From assembly GCA_022578605.1 (NCBI GenBank), contig MU394085.1, positions 62,001 to 126,000 of the forward strand: 64,000 nucleotides of DNA, read 5' to 3'. The notes beneath the pieces are model-generated. The model saw nothing but the letters and a program-made list of their open reading frames with translations, made no database searches and was not told where the DNA came from. Positions 61,966 through 64,000 of this stretch are shown here, piece after piece. Each line of letters starts with the position of its first letter. Position 1 is the stretch's first letter. A program made the position numbers and the translations under genes. Source of the stretch: Camillea tinctor. Its lineage: Eukaryota > Ascomycota > Sordariomycetes > Xylariales > Xylariaceae.

Positions 61966-64000
61966 AGTCCCATGTCTCACAGGTAGGGATCAACGTATGA
62001 ATAATTTCTCAACTACCGTGAAGTTCTAATTACCCCCCAAAGCGCAACAACTTCAAAACACCCAACTGACCCGCCCACGTAGTTTCTGTCGACAGAAGCC
62101 AGTGACATACGTTCGCGGTAGTATTTTTTGGGCTATCTTAAAATGGACTATGGGAAGATGTCCAGATGTCCAGGGGGCAGGAGGGAGGAAGAGGGAAGGA
62201 AGGGGGATATAATAAGGGGCTCTTCCTGTGACGTTGGAATAGATGCAAAGGGGGACAAAACCAGTATTTATGGACCTTTCCAGTCGGAAAATAGTTTCTG
62301 ACGATGGTCTAATGTGCCGAGTTCCCTGGTGAGCTAGGTAAGCTAGCTAGTTGGCTTGGCCGTGAGGTGGTAATGGCAAGGAACGTGAAGCAGAGAACGA
62401 GCTTCCAGACTCGCCCACATGCAACCAGATAAGGGGGAGAGAAAAAGTGAGGCGTATACGTACTGCTTAGAATTGTGATCTGTCAGATTGAAGGGGGTTT
62501 CGGGGGGGTAATGTTAAAGAGGTACTTAGAGTAGCGTGTAGAGGAGAAAGAGATGTACAGAGAGAGAGACTAGGGGTGGGGCAGACAACGAGGATCGAGG
62601 GTTGAGGAAGAAGAAAAAGGTAGGTAGTGTAGTAGGTGGATGTCAATGTAGGTGATACATAAGTGGTAGGCCAAGGCTAACAGACATGTAAGTAGTGTAA
62701 ATAGGTAAGGTAGGTTAGGTATGTAATGTAATCTAATGTATGATATTAGACTTAGAGGTCGAAAAATAGAGAAAGCTAAAAAAGAAAAAAAGAGAACAAA
62801 AAAAAAGAAAGAAAGAAAAAAAAGAAAAAAAACAAGATGATTGTTTATTACCCCAGGGTGGATTTGCTGCAACAAGTAGTGTAGTGTACATAATTGGGGT
62901 GGATTTAGTTAGATGGAAGTGAAGGGGACCAGGACTCGGATCCGGAAGACGTTCCATGAAATGCCCCACAGACAACTTAAGAAATTGTGCATATTCAATT
63001 GCAATTGAGGCAAATAAATATTATTAAAATAAATAGAATAAAAACAAAAGAACGAACGAATGTTTACGAAAGGAGAAAAAAAAAAGAGTACCTAGGTATC
63101 GCACAGGCCACTTTACGAGATGCGAGAATGGAACTAACACTCTACTATGTAGGTACCATATGTATATATTTAACTAGGTATGTACCTTTTACTACCTACA
63201 TGTATGCGCCTGTATGTAGGTATATGTAGGTTAGGTACATTACGCTATGTACATATATTATATTAGTATATTGATGTAGCCTTCGATGTGGAGGTACTTT
63301 TTAAGGTTAGAATATCTTAAATACATAAATATCTTACCTAACCTATTTCGATTCCCCCCAATCTAATGCGGTATATGCTTGTCTGTGCTGTCAAAAGTGT
63401 TATTTTATATTATTCCATTTTTATTTCCGTCGTTTGGATTTTATGTAGGTACGTTTCAAAAAAGGATTGATAGATACGAAGCTACCAAACCAGGGCATGT
63501 TTAAAAAGAAGCATGCTAATTTCCAACGTCGGTCGTACAGCTAAACACCTGCTTCCACAATACCACCCACCTACATCTTCTCACTGGTCCGAGCCCCATG
63601 TATATAAATTCTATATATACCTACATACACATCCACGCGTATCATCTATCTCGACTGTAACCTACCTACATATAGTGCAGAGATCCGACAAAAAAAATTC
63701 TTCACCACTTGCCCGTGTATGGTGCATCTCTATGGTTCTAGGTACCTGCCTAATGTATCTAACCTGCCAGGTAGTATACGTAGGCTCAATGTAAGATATA
63801 TCCTGTGGAGGTTACATTCAACTGGATTGCCCAATAACCCTTTCTTTTCTCACTTACCCTAAGTAGACAGATCGAATATTTCGAGTACGAGGATGGATCC
63901 GGTGAATAGATGGATGGATGCACTCTAAAAGTACTTCAAAAGTACATCGAATCGCAAAAGATCCGGGGTAAGTACTAAGTACTTTGTACAGTCTTGTTTC
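61966..64000. other. upstream region of the C-terminal Zn2Cys6 gene to window end
   Basis: No further gene is supported. The first kilobase includes G/A-rich tracts (62165-62210) that on the minus strand are C/T-rich leader-like sequence. 62760-62840 is an A/G low-complexity tract. 63000-64000 is AT-rich with many CCTA/TAGG runs. Confidence 0.45.

Noticed and set aside
1..64000. CRISPR array, prophage, secondary-metabolite cluster, telomere repeats
   Set aside because: No regularly spaced repeats, no phage or large synthase genes, and no TTAGGG arrays were seen. The genome is eukaryotic.

Overview
The window looks like nuclear DNA of a filamentous ascomycete (Pezizomycotina, probably Sordariomycetes). 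The reasons are short 60-110 bp GT..AG introns with CTAAC/CTGAC branch sites, proteins of typical ascomycete type (SNX3/Grd19, UBP6, RIM2, Arp2/3 subunit 4, Zn2Cys6 factors), and AT/TA-rich blocks that resemble repeat-induced point mutation (RIP). I rebuilt ten protein genes exon by exon from reading-frame continuity and protein-family logic. There is also one tRNA gene, one small TA-flanked inverted-repeat element, and one assembly gap.

Layout. Positions 1-12.4 kb hold no recognisable gene; the first ~4.5 kb is TA-rich and a MITE-like element lies at 11.5 kb. A Zn2Cys6 regulator is at 12.45-13.77 kb (minus). From 13.8 to 36.4 kb I find no supportable gene: the DNA is full of microsatellites, CCTA/TAGG runs and poly-purine tracts, and holds an N-gap at 28.5 kb whose right flank is a poor copy of its left flank. 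From 36.5 kb genes are dense: a class I methyltransferase (plus), a sedoheptulose-1,7-bisphosphatase-like histidine phosphatase (minus), a small single-pass membrane protein (plus), deubiquitinase UBP6 (minus) and, divergent from it, Arp2/3 subunit ARPC4 (plus). An AT-rich stretch with a tRNA-Ile(AAT) follows, then an RRM protein (plus), sorting nexin SNX3 (plus), mitochondrial carrier RIM2 (minus) and a protein with a C-terminal Zn2Cys6 motif (minus).

The genes are mostly housekeeping: proteasome-associated ubiquitin recycling, actin nucleation, endosomal sorting, mitochondrial nucleotide import and sugar-phosphate metabolism. They do not form a pathway or cluster, and I see no secondary-metabolite, plasmid or CRISPR system. 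The most unusual features are structural: a 3-nt first coding exon and 9-nt last exon in ARPC4, a GC-AG intron and a stacked 3' splice site in the RRM gene, a 1.33-kb first intron in the methyltransferase gene, a possible ACG-initiated extension and a 98-codon in-frame extension beyond the TGA stop in SNX3, and the false duplication at the assembly gap.
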